DNA of 64,000 nucleotides from Promicromonospora thailandica. Lineage in GTDB: Bacteria; Actinomycetota; Actinomycetes; Actinomycetales; Cellulomonadaceae. Positions 8,833 through 17,772 of the stretch are shown here, piece by piece. The notes below the pieces were generated by a model that saw only the letters and a program-made list of their open reading frames with translations, did not search any database and was not told the origin of the DNA. A program made the position numbers and the translations under genes. The stretch spans positions 62,001 through 126,000 of the forward strand of contig NZ_JAMTCS010000004.1 in assembly GCF_024171955.1 (NCBI RefSeq). The letters run 5' to 3'. Every line of letters starts with the position of its first letter. Within the stretch, counting starts at the first letter, position 1.

Positions 8833-10239
8833 GTGTCCGACAAGTCAGTGCGCTCTGCGCAGACCGCCAAGCTCGACGCCGTCGTCTCGCTCGCGAAGCG
8901 ACGAGGTTTCGTCTTCCCGTCGGGTGAGATCTACGGTGGAACGCGTTCGGCGTGGGACTACGGCCCCCTCGGCGTGGAGCTCAAGGAGAACATCAAGCGC
9001 CAGTGGTGGCGTGCGATGGTCACGAGCCGCGACGACATCGTCGGCCTGGACTCGTCGGTCATCCTGCCGCGCCAGGTCTGGGTCGCCTCCGGCCACGTCG
9101 GCGTGTTCACCGACCCGCTCACCGAGTGCCTCTCGTGCCACAAGCGGTTCCGCGAGGACCAGATGATCGAGGAGTTCGAGGAGAAGAAGGGCCGCGCCCC
9201 CGAGGGCGGCCTCGCCGAGATCGTCTGCGCCAACTGCGGCACCCGCGGCCAGTGGACCGAGCCGCGCGACTTCAACATGATGCTGAAGACGTACCTCGGC
9301 CCGGTCGAGGACGAGTCCGGCCTGCACTACCTGCGCCCGGAGACCGCGCAGGGCATCTTCGTGAACTTCGCGAACGTCGCCGCCGCGGCGCGCAAGAAGC
9401 CGCCGTTCGGCATCGGCCAGATCGGCAAGTCGTTCCGCAACGAGATCACGCCGGGCAACTTCATCTTCCGCACGCGCGAGTTCGAGCAGATGGAGATGGA
9501 GTTCTTCGTCAAGCCGGGCGAGGACGAGGAGTGGCACCAGTACTGGATCGACTACCGCACCAACTGGTACACGGACCTCGGCATCTCCGCGGACAACCTG
9601 CGCCACTACGAGCACCCGAAGGAGAAGCTGTCGCACTACTCGACCCGCACCGTGGACATCGAGTACCGCTTCGGTTTCCAGGGCAGCGAGTGGGGCGAGC
9701 TCGAGGGCATCGCGAACCGTACGGACTTCGACCTGAAGACCCACACGGAGAGCTCGGGCAAGGACCTGGCCTACCGCGACCCGGTGACGAACGAGAAGTA
9801 CTTCCCGTACGTCATCGAGCCGGCCGCGGGCCTGACCCGCTCCCTCATGGCGTTCCTCGTGGAGGCCTACGCCGAGGACGAGGCGCCGAACACCAAGGGC
9901 GGCGTGGACAAGCGCACGGTGCTGCGCCTCGACCCGCGCCTGGCCCCGGTCAAGGCCGCGGTGCTGCCGCTGTCCAAGACGGCGGACCTGCTGCCGACGT
10001 CGGAGAAGCTGTCCGCGGAGCTGCGCAAGTACTGGAACGTCGACTACGACGTGACGCAGGCGATCGGCAAGCGGTACCGCCGGCAGGACGAGATCGGCAC
10101 GCCGTTCTGCATCACGGTCGACTTCGAGACCCTCGAGGACCAGGCCGTGACCATCCGGCACCGCGACACCATGCAGCAGGAGCGCGTCGCGCTGGACAAG
10201 GTCGTCGGCTACCTCGCCGGTCACCTCGTCGGCGCCTGA
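8833..10239 (+). CDS. glyS: Glycyl-tRNA synthetase (class II, dimeric type)
   Basis: Attaches glycine to tRNA-Gly. 468 residues from the GTG at 8833, which is preceded by GGAGAG (8821-8826); an upstream TTG at 8791 looks less likely. Class II motifs are visible: [17 protein letters not shown] near the start, [14 protein letters not shown] (motif 2 region), [27 protein letters not shown], and the anticodon-binding C-terminal domain. Residues about 97-140 hold CLSCHKRF...CANCG, a probable zinc-binding insertion. The gene is divergent from the znu operon. It ends 10 bp from the convergent XRE gene. Confidence 0.96.
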   Translation: MSDKSVRSAQTAKLDAVVSLAKRRGFVFPSGEIYGGTRSAWDYGPLGVELKENIKRQWWRAMVTSRDDIVGLDSSVILPRQVWVASGHVGVFTDPLTECLSCHKRFREDQMIEEFEEKKGRAPEGGLAEIVCANCGTRGQWTEPRDFNMMLKTYLGPVEDESGLHYLRPETAQGIFVNFANVAAAARKKPPFGIGQIGKSFRNEITPGNFIFRTREFEQMEMEFFVKPGEDEEWHQYWIDYRTNWYTDLGISADNLRHYEHPKEKLSHYSTRTVDIEYRFGFQGSEWGELEGIANRTDFDLKTHTESSGKDLAYRDPVTNEKYFPYVIEPAAGLTRSLMAFLVEAYAEDEAPNTKGGVDKRTVLRLDPRLAPVKAAVLPLSKTADLLPTSEKLSAELRKYWNVDYDVTQAIGKRYRRQDEIGTPFCITVDFETLEDQAVTIRHRDTMQQERVALDKVVGYLAGHLVGA

Positions 10240-10249
10240 CGCTCCCGCC

Positions 10250-11065
10250 TCACCCGCCGCGCGTGTCCTGCGCCTGCTCCCGCAGCAGCCGCAGGACGCG
10301 CGCGGCGTCCTTGTCGCCGGTCTCGATCTCGTGCAGCGGCTGCACGCGCAGGGGTGCGTGCTCCCCCACGACGAGTACGGCACGGCCCGCGTCCTCGCGC
10401 GGCGCGAACCGCACCAGGAAGGTGCGCAGCCAGTACTCCAGGAAGAACTTCCCGTCCGTGCCGCGCTCCACGAGCCGGGCGACGCCCTCCGCGCTGCGCG
10501 CCCCGCTCAGCGGGAACGACTCGCCCAGCGGCGTGACCTCCGCCGCGCCCGTCCGCAGCAGCCCGACGAGCCAGTCGACGCCGTCCGGCCCGTCGGGCAG
10601 CGCGAGGTCGACCTCCCGGGGCAGTGCGACCGGCGCACCGAGGAGGACGGCGGCCGCCAGCCCCTCGAACCGGTAGCCGACGTCGACGAGGCCCTCCATG
10701 AGCGAGACGGTCATGCTCAGGCTGTCCACCGCGCCCGTGTCCCCCGCCTGCGCGGTGACCGCCCGGCGCACGTCGTCGTCGAGCTGCTCGAGCTCGACCC
10801 GCACCTGCTTGCCCGCCGCGGCCAGCAGTCGCGACAGCATGTCCCACGACGGCGACCGTGCCCCGGTCTCGATCCCCGCCACCGTGGCGCGGGAGACCCC
10901 GGCCCGGAAGGCCAGCACCGCCTGGGTGAGCCCCGCTGCGTACCGAGCGGACCGGACGAGCCTCGCCACGTCGACCGCGGCGCCCCGCCCGGCCGCGTCA
11001 CCACCCGCGTCGCCCCACCCGGCCGGGACGTCTCGCCCGGTCACCGCACCCTGCCCGCTCGCCAC
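10250..11065 (-). CDS. XRE-family transcriptional regulator with C-terminal unknown domain
   Basis: 271 residues from a GTG at 11065; the start is uncertain because no clear ribosome site is visible. An XRE helix-turn-helix spans about 33-85 (VRSARYAAGLTQAVLAFRAG, then TVAGIETGARSPSWDMLSRLL). The rest contains VALPREVDLALPDGPDG and FPLSGARSAEGVARL, which vaguely suggests a nucleotidyltransferase-like or ligand-binding fold; I cannot name it. It is monocistronic and convergent with glyS. Confidence 0.7.
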   Translation of the reverse strand: MASGQGAVTGRDVPAGWGDAGGDAAGRGAAVDVARLVRSARYAAGLTQAVLAFRAGVSRATVAGIETGARSPSWDMLSRLLAAAGKQVRVELEQLDDDVRRAVTAQAGDTGAVDSLSMTVSLMEGLVDVGYRFEGLAAAVLLGAPVALPREVDLALPDGPDGVDWLVGLLRTGAAEVTPLGESFPLSGARSAEGVARLVERGTDGKFFLEYWLRTFLVRFAPREDAGRAVLVVGEHAPLRVQPLHEIETGDKDAARVLRLLREQAQDTRGG

Positions 11066-11153
11066 CTGCTGGATGTCCGCACCACCTCATCCTGCGCGGC
11101 CCGGCGTCCCGCCGCGAAGGCACCGGCAGGGCCTGTGGACAACTGTGCACGGC

Positions 11154-11240
11154 GGGGAGAGCCGCCTCTCCGAGGACAGGTTGCTCTGAGTAGACACGGT
11201 CTACTCAGAGCAACACACGCGCGCGAAGAAGGCTCTCCCC
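11154..11240. repeat. Nested inverted-repeat element, copy 1 (GTTGCTCTG family)
   Basis: A perfect 16-bp inverted repeat with a 3-nt loop, GTTGCTCTGAGTAGAC / ACG / GTCTACTCAGAGCAAC, occupies 11180-11214. It is enclosed by a second inverted repeat, GGGGAGAGCC (11154-11163) and GGCTCTCCCC (11231-11240). A diverged copy of the core is at 23168-23202. The element lies in the 330-bp gap between the XRE gene and the secreted-protein gene. It could be a strong terminator-like hairpin, a protein binding site or a small mobile (MITE/REP-like) element. Confidence 0.75.
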
Positions 11241-11263
11241 GGAGGTCTCGCAGGTTCCCTGGG

Positions 11264-11297
11264 TTCACCCGGGTGAAGGCGGGGGTGACGGAGTCAC
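11264..11297. promoter_or_regulatory. Two adjacent palindromes upstream of the secreted protein gene
   Basis: TTCACCCGGGTGAA is a perfect 14-bp palindrome at 11264-11277. GTGAC-GGA-GTCAC is an inverted repeat at 11285-11297. They sit about 100-130 bp before the ATG at 11396 and may be operators; no regulator can be assigned. The remainder of the gap 11066-11395 shows no gene. Confidence 0.4.
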
Positions 11298-11395
11298 GAT
11301 CGGCGTCGTCGCGGCTCTGGAACTCCGTAGGCGCAACAGCGTCTGCGCAGATCACGTACCCAACAGATCCAGTACCCGAGAGGTTCGACCACCAC

Positions 11396-11941
11396 ATGAT
11401 CCGCCGAAGCATCATCGCGCTCGTGAGCGTCCTGGCGCTCGCCCTGACGGCGTCCGCCCCCGCGTACGCCGCCCCGGCCTACAGCACCAACGTCACGCTC
11501 GACGCCAAGCCCGAGCCGGTCGCCAAGAACAAGACCGTCACCCTGAAGGGCACCCTCAAGTACAACCGGAACGGCACCGTGCTGCCGATGGGCGCGAAGG
11601 TCCTCACCGTGCACTTCGACCCGGCCGGAGCCGACGGCTCCCGCAAGGTCGGCACGGTCCGGACCACCAGCAAGGGCGCCTACACGTACACCGCCAAGGC
11701 GACGCGCTCCGGCAAGTGGACCGTCAAGTACACGAGCCCGACGGGGGCATACAAGGCGGACTCCGCCGCCGACGCCGTCTGCGTCTACCCGAACGGCAGG
11801 TGGCAGTGCCCCGTCTCGTCCACCAACCCCGACCTCGACTGCTCGGACATCCGCCGCACCGTCTGGGTGGGCACGAACGACTACCACCGGCTGGACGCCG
11901 ACAAGGACGGCTGGGGCTGCGACTCCTACTCCGGCCGCTGA
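11396..11941 (+). CDS. Secreted protein with C-terminal Excalibur-like calcium-binding domain
   Basis: 181 residues. A Sec signal peptide (MIRRSIIALVSVLALALTASAPAYA, cleaved about residue 25-27) is followed by an Ig-like/beta-sandwich stretch of about 85 residues with alternating threonines and lysines. A C-terminal motif DCSDI...WVGTNDYHRLDADKDGWGCD matches the Excalibur type (a DxDxDG loop with flanking cysteines). Such domains bind calcium at the actinobacterial surface. The start follows GAGAGG at 11379-11384. Its role is unknown; cell-wall or adhesion function is inference. Confidence 0.75.
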   Translation: MIRRSIIALVSVLALALTASAPAYAAPAYSTNVTLDAKPEPVAKNKTVTLKGTLKYNRNGTVLPMGAKVLTVHFDPAGADGSRKVGTVRTTSKGAYTYTAKATRSGKWTVKYTSPTGAYKADSAADAVCVYPNGRWQCPVSSTNPDLDCSDIRRTVWVGTNDYHRLDADKDGWGCDSYSGR

Positions 11942-11991
11942 CGAACCCGACGGCCGGACCCGTACCGAGCATGCCTGACGCTGTGAAATGC

Positions 11992-12010
11992 TTAGGCAAT
12001 GCTTACCTCA
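11992..12010 (+). promoter_or_regulatory. DtxR/IdeR-type iron box over the siderophore permease start
   Basis: TTAGGCAATGCTTACCTCA matches the 19-bp DtxR/IdeR consensus TWAGGTWAGSCTWACCTWA at 16 of 19 positions and overlaps the ATG of the first permease gene (11999). Iron-loaded DtxR-type repressor would shut the operon when iron is sufficient. The position over the start codon suggests a very short or absent 5' leader. Confidence 0.75.
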
Positions 12011-13045
12011 CCCACGGCCGCTCCCGCGGGACGCCGTGAGGGTGCGGAGGCCGTGGCTCGCCGCGCCCGCCACCGGACGCTCGCGGTGCTCACGGCCCTG
12101 GCCGCGCTGCTGCTGGTCGTCCTCGCGAGCCTCGCGCTCGGCGTCCGCGACATCGACCCGGTCGAGGTCTGGCGGGCGCTGACGGCGCCGGTCGCCGGCT
12201 TCGTGGACCACGACGTGGTGCTCGACCAGCGGCTGCCGCGCACCGTCGTCGGCCTGGCGGCCGGGGTCGCGCTCGGGACCGCGGGCACCCTGATCCAGGG
12301 GGTCACCCGCAACCCGATCGCCGACCCCGGCCTGCTCGGCCTCAACTCCGGCGCGTCGCTCGCCGTCGTCTGCGCGGTCTGGATCTTCGGCGTCACGTCG
12401 CCGATCGGCTACGTCTGGTTCGCCTTCGTGGGCGCCGCGGCGGCCGCCGCCATCGTCTTCTCGGTGGGCCGCGGCCAGCCGGTGCGGCTCGCGCTGGTCG
12501 GCGCCGCCGTGACCGCGCTCATCACACCGCTCATCACCCTCGTCCTGCTGCGCGACCAGCAGGCGTTCAACCTGTACCGCTTCTGGTCGGTCGGCTCGCT
12601 GACCGGCCGGGGCCTGGACACGGTCGCGATGCTGTGGCCGTTCGTGCTGGTCGGCGTGGTCCTCGCCGCCGCGCTCGCGCACCGGCTCAACATGCTGGCG
12701 CTCGGCGACGACGTCGCCACGGCCCTGGGGCAGCGCGTCGGCACCACGCGCGCCCTCGCCGCCGTGGCCATCGTGCTCCTGGCCGGCACCGCGACGTCGC
12801 TCGCCGGGCCCGTCGCCCTGGTCGGGCTCGTGGTGCCGCACGCCGCGCGGCGCCTGGTCGGCACGGACTACCGCTGGATCATGGCGATCGGCGCCCTGCT
12901 CGGCCCGGTCATGCTGCTGACCGCCGACGTGCTCGGGCGGCTCGTGCTGCCCCGCTCCGAGCTCGAGGCCGGCGTGGTCGCCGCGCTGCTCGGCGCCCCG
13001 GTGCTGGTCGCCGTCGCACGCGGCCGGAACGTGGCGGGAGCCTGA
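11999..13045 (+). CDS. Iron-siderophore ABC transporter permease (FecCD family), first subunit
   Basis: 348-residue integral membrane protein with about nine to ten hydrophobic segments. FecCD family motifs are present: RLPRTVVGLAAGVALGTAGTLIQGVTRNPIADPGLLGLNSGAS, then the cytoplasmic ATPase-contact region LGDDVATALGQRVG and a GPVALVGLVVPHAARRLVG loop. It forms a heterodimer with the next permease. Its stop overlaps the next ATG (TGATG). Iron control is expected from the DtxR-type box at its start. Confidence 0.9.
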   Translation: MLTSPTAAPAGRREGAEAVARRARHRTLAVLTALAALLLVVLASLALGVRDIDPVEVWRALTAPVAGFVDHDVVLDQRLPRTVVGLAAGVALGTAGTLIQGVTRNPIADPGLLGLNSGASLAVVCAVWIFGVTSPIGYVWFAFVGAAAAAAIVFSVGRGQPVRLALVGAAVTALITPLITLVLLRDQQAFNLYRFWSVGSLTGRGLDTVAMLWPFVLVGVVLAAALAHRLNMLALGDDVATALGQRVGTTRALAAVAIVLLAGTATSLAGPVALVGLVVPHAARRLVGTDYRWIMAIGALLGPVMLLTADVLGRLVLPRSELEAGVVAALLGAPVLVAVARGRNVAGA

Positions 13046-14091
13046 TGGCCGGCGACCTGCGCACCTCCGCCCTGCGCACGACCGTCGCCGGCCTGCGCGC
13101 CACGCGACGCCGCCGCCAGGTCCTCGTCCTGACCGGCATGGTGCTCGTGGTGCTCGTCGCGGGCACCGGCGCCCTCCTGATGGGTGCGGCCGGCCTGACC
13201 CCGGGCCAGGCGATCGCGGGCGCCGTCGGCCTCGGCGACAAGGGTGACGTCTTCGTCGTCCAGAAGCTGCGCCTGCCCCGCGTCGAGGCCGCCGTCGTGG
13301 TCGGCGCCGCGTTCGGCCTCGCGGGCGCGCTGTTCCAGTCGACGCTGCGCAACCCGCTCGCCTCCCCCGACATCCTGGGCATCTCCACGGGCGCCAGCCT
13401 CGGCGCCGTGACGGGCACGCTCGTGCTGGGCCTCAGCGGCGTCGCGCTGTCCGGGCTGGCGTTCACCGGCGCGGGCACCATCGCGCTCCTGATCTGGGTG
13501 CTCGCCTGGCGCAAGGGGCTGCACTCGATCCGGTTCGTGCTGGTGGGCGTCGGCCTGGCCTACCTGTGCGCGTCCCTCATCGCGTGGATCATGGCCCGGT
13601 CGCAGGAGCAGGAGGCGGCCGCCGTCCTGACCTGGACCGTCGGCTCCGTGTCCGACATCCGCGGCGAGCAGCTCGCGCTCGTCGCCGCGGGCACGCTCGT
13701 GCTGGCGGTCGCCGTCGCGGTCGTGGCCCGGACGCAGGGCCCGCTCGCCCTCGGCGACGACAACGCGCGCGCCCTCGGCGTCCACGTCGACGCCGCGCGC
13801 GTCGGCGCCCTGCTGCTCGCCGTCGCGCTCGTCGCGCTCGCCACCAGTGCCGGCGGCCCGATCGCCTTCGTCGCGCTGGTCGCGCCCGCCATCGCCCGCC
13901 GCCTCGTGAACGACGGCGGCGCCGCGCTCGCCGCGTCCGCCGCCACGGGTGCCGCGCTCACCCTGGTGGCCGACGTCGTCGGACAGCACGGGCTGCTCGG
14001 CGTCGCGGCCCCCGTCGGGATCGTCACGGGGCTCGTGGGCGCCCCCTACCTGCTGTGGCTGCTCGCCACGACCGAGAAGAGGAGCCGATGA
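13045..14091 (+). CDS. Iron-siderophore ABC transporter permease (FecCD family), second subunit
   Basis: 348-residue FecCD-type permease: RLPRVEAAVVVGAAFGLAGALFQSTLRNPLASPDILGISTGAS, LGDDNARALGVHV (ATPase contact), GGPIAFVALVAPAIARRLV. The start is the ATG at 13045, sharing one base with the preceding stop. It ends with a 4-nt ATGA overlap to the ATPase gene. Longer in-frame sequence upstream is only the shadow of the first permease gene. Confidence 0.9.
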   Translation: MAGDLRTSALRTTVAGLRATRRRRQVLVLTGMVLVVLVAGTGALLMGAAGLTPGQAIAGAVGLGDKGDVFVVQKLRLPRVEAAVVVGAAFGLAGALFQSTLRNPLASPDILGISTGASLGAVTGTLVLGLSGVALSGLAFTGAGTIALLIWVLAWRKGLHSIRFVLVGVGLAYLCASLIAWIMARSQEQEAAAVLTWTVGSVSDIRGEQLALVAAGTLVLAVAVAVVARTQGPLALGDDNARALGVHVDAARVGALLLAVALVALATSAGGPIAFVALVAPAIARRLVNDGGAALAASAATGAALTLVADVVGQHGLLGVAAPVGIVTGLVGAPYLLWLLATTEKRSR

Positions 14092-14882
14092 CCAACCTGC
14101 GCGCCGAGGGGCTGAGCCTCGGCTATGACGGACTCAAGGTCATCGAGGGCCTCGACCTGACGCTGCCCGACGGCAAGATCACCGCCGTCGTCGGCCCGAA
14201 CGCCTGCGGCAAGTCGACGCTGCTGCGCGGGCTGGCCCGCCTGCACCCCATCGACGGCGGGCGCGTCACGCTCGGCGGCACCGACATCACCGCGATGCCC
14301 CGCAAGGAGCTGGCGCGCAAGGTCGCCATGCTGCCGCAGTCGTCGATCGCGCCCGACGGCGTACGCGTCGCCGAGCTGGTCGCGCGCGGCCGCTACCCGC
14401 ACCAGGGCTGGTTCGGCCGCCACTCCTCGGACGACGACGCCGTGGTCGCCACCGCGCTGGAGTCCACCGGCGTGGCCGAGCTCGCGGACCGCCCCGTCGC
14501 AGAGCTGTCGGGCGGCCAGCGGCAGCGGGTCTGGATCGCGATGGTGCTGGCCCAGCAGACCGACATCGTGCTGCTCGACGAGCCCACCACCTTCCTCGAC
14601 GTGCGCCACCAGCTCGACCTGCTGGACCTGCTCACGGAGCTCAACCGCGACCGCGGCACCACCGTCGCGATGGTGCTGCACGAGCTGAACCTCGCCGCCC
14701 GGTACGCGGACCACCTGGTGGTGATGTCCGCCGGGCGGATCGTCGCCGAGGGCGCACCGTCGGCGGTGCTCACCCAGGAGGTGGTCGACGAGGCGTTCGG
14801 TTTGCGCGCCCAGGTGGTGCCCGACCCGGTGGCGGGAACCCCGCTCGTGGTGCCCGTGGGCCGGTTCCACGCGGGCGCGTGA
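14088..14882 (+). CDS. Iron-siderophore ABC transporter ATP-binding protein (FepC type)
   Basis: 264-residue ABC ATPase with Walker A GPNACGKSTLL, Q-loop MLPQSSIAPDG, the VAELVARGRYPHQGWFG stretch characteristic of siderophore importers, signature LSGGQRQR, Walker B IVLLDEPTTFLD and switch histidine VLHELNLA. ATG at 14088 follows GAGGAG and overlaps the permease stop. It completes the core importer; the binding protein follows after 129 bp under its own iron box. Confidence 0.92.
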   Translation: MTNLRAEGLSLGYDGLKVIEGLDLTLPDGKITAVVGPNACGKSTLLRGLARLHPIDGGRVTLGGTDITAMPRKELARKVAMLPQSSIAPDGVRVAELVARGRYPHQGWFGRHSSDDDAVVATALESTGVAELADRPVAELSGGQRQRVWIAMVLAQQTDIVLLDEPTTFLDVRHQLDLLDLLTELNRDRGTTVAMVLHELNLAARYADHLVVMSAGRIVAEGAPSAVLTQEVVDEAFGLRAQVVPDPVAGTPLVVPVGRFHAGA

Positions 14883-14946
14883 ACCTCACCCCGTGGGGTT
14901 CCTCACTCCGGATCCGGGCCAATTCCGAAACATCGTCGTGACCAAA

Positions 14947-14965
14947 TGTGGTTAGGGTTACCTCA
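14947..14965 (+). promoter_or_regulatory. DtxR/IdeR-type iron box before the siderophore-binding protein
   Basis: TGTGGTTAGGGTTACCTCA fits the DtxR/IdeR consensus at about 15 of 19 positions. It lies 46 bp before the GTG at 15012, where a promoter would be expected. The binding-protein gene can therefore be iron-controlled separately from the permease operon. The upstream stretch 14883-14946 shows only a weak hairpin (CCCC/GGGG near 14888-14900). Confidence 0.65.
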
Positions 14966-15011
14966 TCTCGACCGGTGACCGCCGGTCCCCTGACGAACAC
15001 CGGGAGTAACA

Positions 15012-16061
15012 GTGCGCCCTCGCCGTTCCCTCGCAGCGGCCGTCGGCCTTGCCGCCGCGTCCGCCCTCGCCCTGTCGGGCTGTGCCTCCGAGGCCCCCGC
15101 CGCGGACGACGCGACGCCGTCCGCCGCCGCCTCGGGTGCCACCGACGAGTTCCCGCTGACCATCGAGCACGCGCTCGGCGAGACCGTCATCGAGGAGGCG
15201 CCGGAGCGCGTGGCCACGTGGGGCTGGGGCTCCACCGAGGCCGCGATCGCGGCGGGCGTGTTCCCGGTCGCCGTCGCCGAGCAGACGTGGACCGTCGGCG
15301 AGGGCAACCTGCTGCCGTGGGTCGAGGAGGCCTACGACGAGGCCGGTGTCGAGCACCCCACCGTGCTGACCGACGCCGAGGCCGGCGCGACCGTGCCCTA
15401 CGAGGAGTTCGCCGCCGCCGAGCCGGACGTCATCATCGCCACGTACTCGGGCCTCACGCAGGAGCAGTACGACCTGCTGAGCGAGATCGCCCCGACGGTC
15501 GCCTACCCGGAGACGCCCTGGCAGACGCCGTGGGACGAGATCATCACCGCCACGGACGACGCCCTGGGCCGCAGCGCCGCCGGCGAGGAGAAGGTCGAGG
15601 AGATCAACGCCTACCTGGCCGAGCAGGCCGAGGCGCACCCCGAGTTCGCGGGCAAGACGGTCGCGGCGATCGTCGACTCCCCGGCCGAGGGCCTGATCTA
15701 CGTCTACCGTGCCGCCGACCCGCGCGCCGGGTTCCTCGAGGGCCTGGGCTTCGAGACGGCCCCCGCCGTGGAGGAGCTCGCGCCGGACGACGGCGAGTTC
15801 TTCTACACGCTGTCGTACGAGGAGCTCGACAAGCTCGAGTCCGACGTGGTCGTGGCCTACACGTACACCGAGGAGGAGGCCGCGGCCCTGCCCGAGAAGA
15901 AGGAGCTGCAGGCGCTGCCCGCCGTCAAGGCCGGCATGGTGGTGCAGCAGGTCGGCACCGTCGCGGTCTCCGCGGTCTCGCCCCCGACGGCGCTGTCGGT
16001 CCAGTACCCCGAGGGCATGCCGAAGCTGATCGAAGCCCTGTCGGACACCCTGACCAACTAA
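15012..16061 (+). CDS. Iron-siderophore-binding lipoprotein
   Basis: 349-residue periplasmic-binding-type lipoprotein (FecB/FepB fold). The signal peptide ends in lipobox LSGC. The mature part shows the family pattern: PLTIEHALGETVIEEAPERVATWGWGS near the start, a middle EPDVIIATYSGLTQEQYDLLSEIAPTVAYP, and a helical backbone linker. It starts at GTG 15012 behind GGAG (15003). It delivers ferric siderophore to the preceding permease/ATPase set. The particular siderophore cannot be told, and no biosynthesis genes are nearby. The 3' end abuts a long mirror-repeat hairpin. Confidence 0.88.
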   Translation: MRPRRSLAAAVGLAAASALALSGCASEAPAADDATPSAAASGATDEFPLTIEHALGETVIEEAPERVATWGWGSTEAAIAAGVFPVAVAEQTWTVGEGNLLPWVEEAYDEAGVEHPTVLTDAEAGATVPYEEFAAAEPDVIIATYSGLTQEQYDLLSEIAPTVAYPETPWQTPWDEIITATDDALGRSAAGEEKVEEINAYLAEQAEAHPEFAGKTVAAIVDSPAEGLIYVYRAADPRAGFLEGLGFETAPAVEELAPDDGEFFYTLSYEELDKLESDVVVAYTYTEEEAAALPEKKELQALPAVKAGMVVQQVGTVAVSAVSPPTALSVQYPEGMPKLIEALSDTLTN

Positions 16062-16070
16062 CCACCCCGC

Positions 16071-16181
16071 CGAAGTAGAACTGTGGCGAGATAGAACTGT
16101 GGCGAAGTAGAACCTCAGCCGGGTTCTGCTTCGCCACAGTTCTATCTCGCCACAGTTCTACTTCGCCACAGTTCTACTTCG
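16071..16181. repeat. Mirror-repeat hairpin array (AGTAGAACTGTGGCG units)
   Basis: A 16-nt unit (CGAAGTAGAACTGTGG, variant CGAGATAGAACTGTGG) is repeated forward at 16071, 16087 and, partly, 16103. After a 9-nt centre (16114-16122) its reverse complement follows four times to 16181. Arms 16071-16113 and 16123-16165 pair over 43 bp with one mismatch, and one further reverse unit extends to 16181. The array lies between convergent genes and runs into the uppS 3' end, providing its final codon and TAG stop. A bidirectional terminator is likely, but the serial units are unusual. Confidence 0.85.
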
Positions 16182-16971
16182 CGGTGGGCTTGTCGAGGGC
16201 GCCGCCGTAGCGGCGGTCGCGCTTCGCGTACTCCTCCACGGCGTCCCAGAGGTGCCGACGGTCGACGTCCGGCCACGGCTCGTCCAGGAACACCATCTCG
16301 GCGTACGCCGCCTGCCACAGCATGAAGTTCGACGTGCGCTGCTCGCCGGACGAGCGCAGGAACAGGTCCACGTCGGGCACGTCCGGCAGGTACAGGTACT
16401 TCTGCACCGTCTTCTCCGTGATGCGGCGGGGGTCGAGCCGACCTGCCGCGGCGTCGGCCGCCATCGCCGCCGCCGCGTCGGCCAGCTCGGCCCGGCTGCC
16501 GTAGTTCACGCACATCGTCAGCGTGCACAGGTCGTTGTCCTTGGTGCGCTCCTCGGCCTCCAGCAGCACGTCGATCACCGACTTCCACAGCTTCGGACGA
16601 CGGCCGGCCCAGCGGATCCGCACACCCCACGAGGCCATGAGGTCGCACTGGCGCCGCATCACGTCCTGCGTGAAGTTCATGAGGAAGCGGACCTCCTCGG
16701 GCGACCGCTTCCAGTTCTCGGTGCTGAACGCGTACGCGGAGATGTACTCGACCCCGACCTCGACGGCACCCGCCACGACGTCGAGCAGCGAGTTCTCCCC
16801 CGCCTTGTGCCCCTCGACGCGGGGCAGGCCGCGGGCGTTGGCCCAGCGCCCGTTGCCGTCCATCACCACGGCCACGTGCCGGGGCAGGAACTCCCGCGGG
16901 ATCCGGGGCGCGACCCGGCCGGACGGGTGCGGGAACGGCGCCACCAGCTCCCGCCGCGTACCCCGGGCCAT
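16174..16971 (-). CDS. uppS: Isoprenyl transferase / undecaprenyl diphosphate synthase
   Basis: Cis-prenyltransferase of 265 residues making long-chain polyprenyl diphosphate for cell-wall lipid carrier. Conserved blocks: [27 protein letters not shown] (catalytic Asp plus Arg/His), [15 protein letters not shown], and the C-terminal [30 protein letters not shown] at 16971 overlaps the recO stop (TGATG). The last codon and the TAG stop fall inside the mirror-repeat array. Coupling to recO is the common actinobacterial order. Confidence 0.95.
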   Translation of the reverse strand: MARGTRRELVAPFPHPSGRVAPRIPREFLPRHVAVVMDGNGRWANARGLPRVEGHKAGENSLLDVVAGAVEVGVEYISAYAFSTENWKRSPEEVRFLMNFTQDVMRRQCDLMASWGVRIRWAGRRPKLWKSVIDVLLEAEERTKDNDLCTLTMCVNYGSRAELADAAAAMAADAAAGRLDPRRITEKTVQKYLYLPDVPDVDLFLRSSGEQRTSNFMLWQAAYAEMVFLDEPWPDVDRRHLWDAVEEYAKRDRRYGGALDKPTAK

Positions 16972-17717
16972 CAGCGCTCCACCATCTTCAACGATCGCAA
17001 CGTTCTCTCCAGGTAGTACTGCCCGTAGGCGGCGACGATGCCGCTCGCCTCCTTGCGGTGCCGCGCGTCCGACGCGTCGGCGGTCGCCCAGTCGCCCGCG
17101 AGCAGCGAGGACAGCAGGGCAAAGGTCTCGGGTGCGGGCGCCGTGGACCCCGGCGGACGGCAGCGGGAGCAGACCGCGCCGCCCTGCGCCACGTTGAACG
17201 CGTGGTGCGGGCCCGGCTCGCCGCAGCGTGCGCAGTCCTCGAACGACGGCGCCCACCCCGCCACCGCGAGCGCCCGCAGCAGGTAGGAGTCGAGCACCAG
17301 GCCGGCGTCATGGTGCCGCTCCGACAGGGCGCGCAGCGCGCCGGCCAGGAGCCAGTACTGCTGCACCGCCGGCTCGTGCTCCTGCGCGACCAGCCGGTCG
17401 GCGGCCTCGAGCATCACGGTCCCGGCCGTGTACAGGGTGTAGTCCTCGCAGATGCGGCGGGCGTAGGCGCCGATGGTCTCGACCTGGGTCACGGTGTCGA
17501 GGCCCATGCCCGGGCGGGGGCTGCGACCGGTGTGGAGCTGCACGTCGACGCCCATGAACGGCTCGAGCCGGGCGCCGAACTTGGACGACGTGCGTCGCAC
17601 GCCCTTGCCCACGCCACGCACCTTGCCATGCTCGCGGGTCAGGAACGTCACGATGCGGTCCGCCTCGCCCAGCTTTTGGGTGCGCAGCACGATCGCGTCG
17701 TCTCGGTACAGGGGCAC
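16971..17717 (-). CDS. recO: DNA repair protein RecO
   Basis: 248-residue recombination mediator that helps RecA displace SSB in the RecFOR pathway. It shows the N-terminal OB-fold start [25 protein letters not shown], then a four-cysteine zinc site, CARCG...CSRC (about residues 162-185). It starts with GTG at 17717. It is followed, with one shared base, by uppS. Confidence 0.94.
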   Translation of the reverse strand: MPLYRDDAIVLRTQKLGEADRIVTFLTREHGKVRGVGKGVRRTSSKFGARLEPFMGVDVQLHTGRSPRPGMGLDTVTQVETIGAYARRICEDYTLYTAGTVMLEAADRLVAQEHEPAVQQYWLLAGALRALSERHHDAGLVLDSYLLRALAVAGWAPSFEDCARCGEPGPHHAFNVAQGGAVCSRCRPPGSTAPAPETFALLSSLLAGDWATADASDARHRKEASGIVAAYGQYYLERTLRSLKMVER

Positions 17718-17772
17718 GGTGCCATTCTGCCCCCAGTCACCGACACTCCCCGACGCCGCGGCCGCGGGCGCG

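Noticed and set aside
8845-10383. 512-codon minus-strand frame opposite glyS
   Set aside because: It mirrors the glycyl-tRNA synthetase gene, whose motifs are unmistakable; the shadow has no recognisable fold.
11379-11395. GAGAGGTTCGACCACCACA resembles the T-arm and 3' end of a tRNA
   Set aside because: No matching acceptor, D or anticodon arms can be formed upstream; it is the ribosome-site region of the secreted protein gene.
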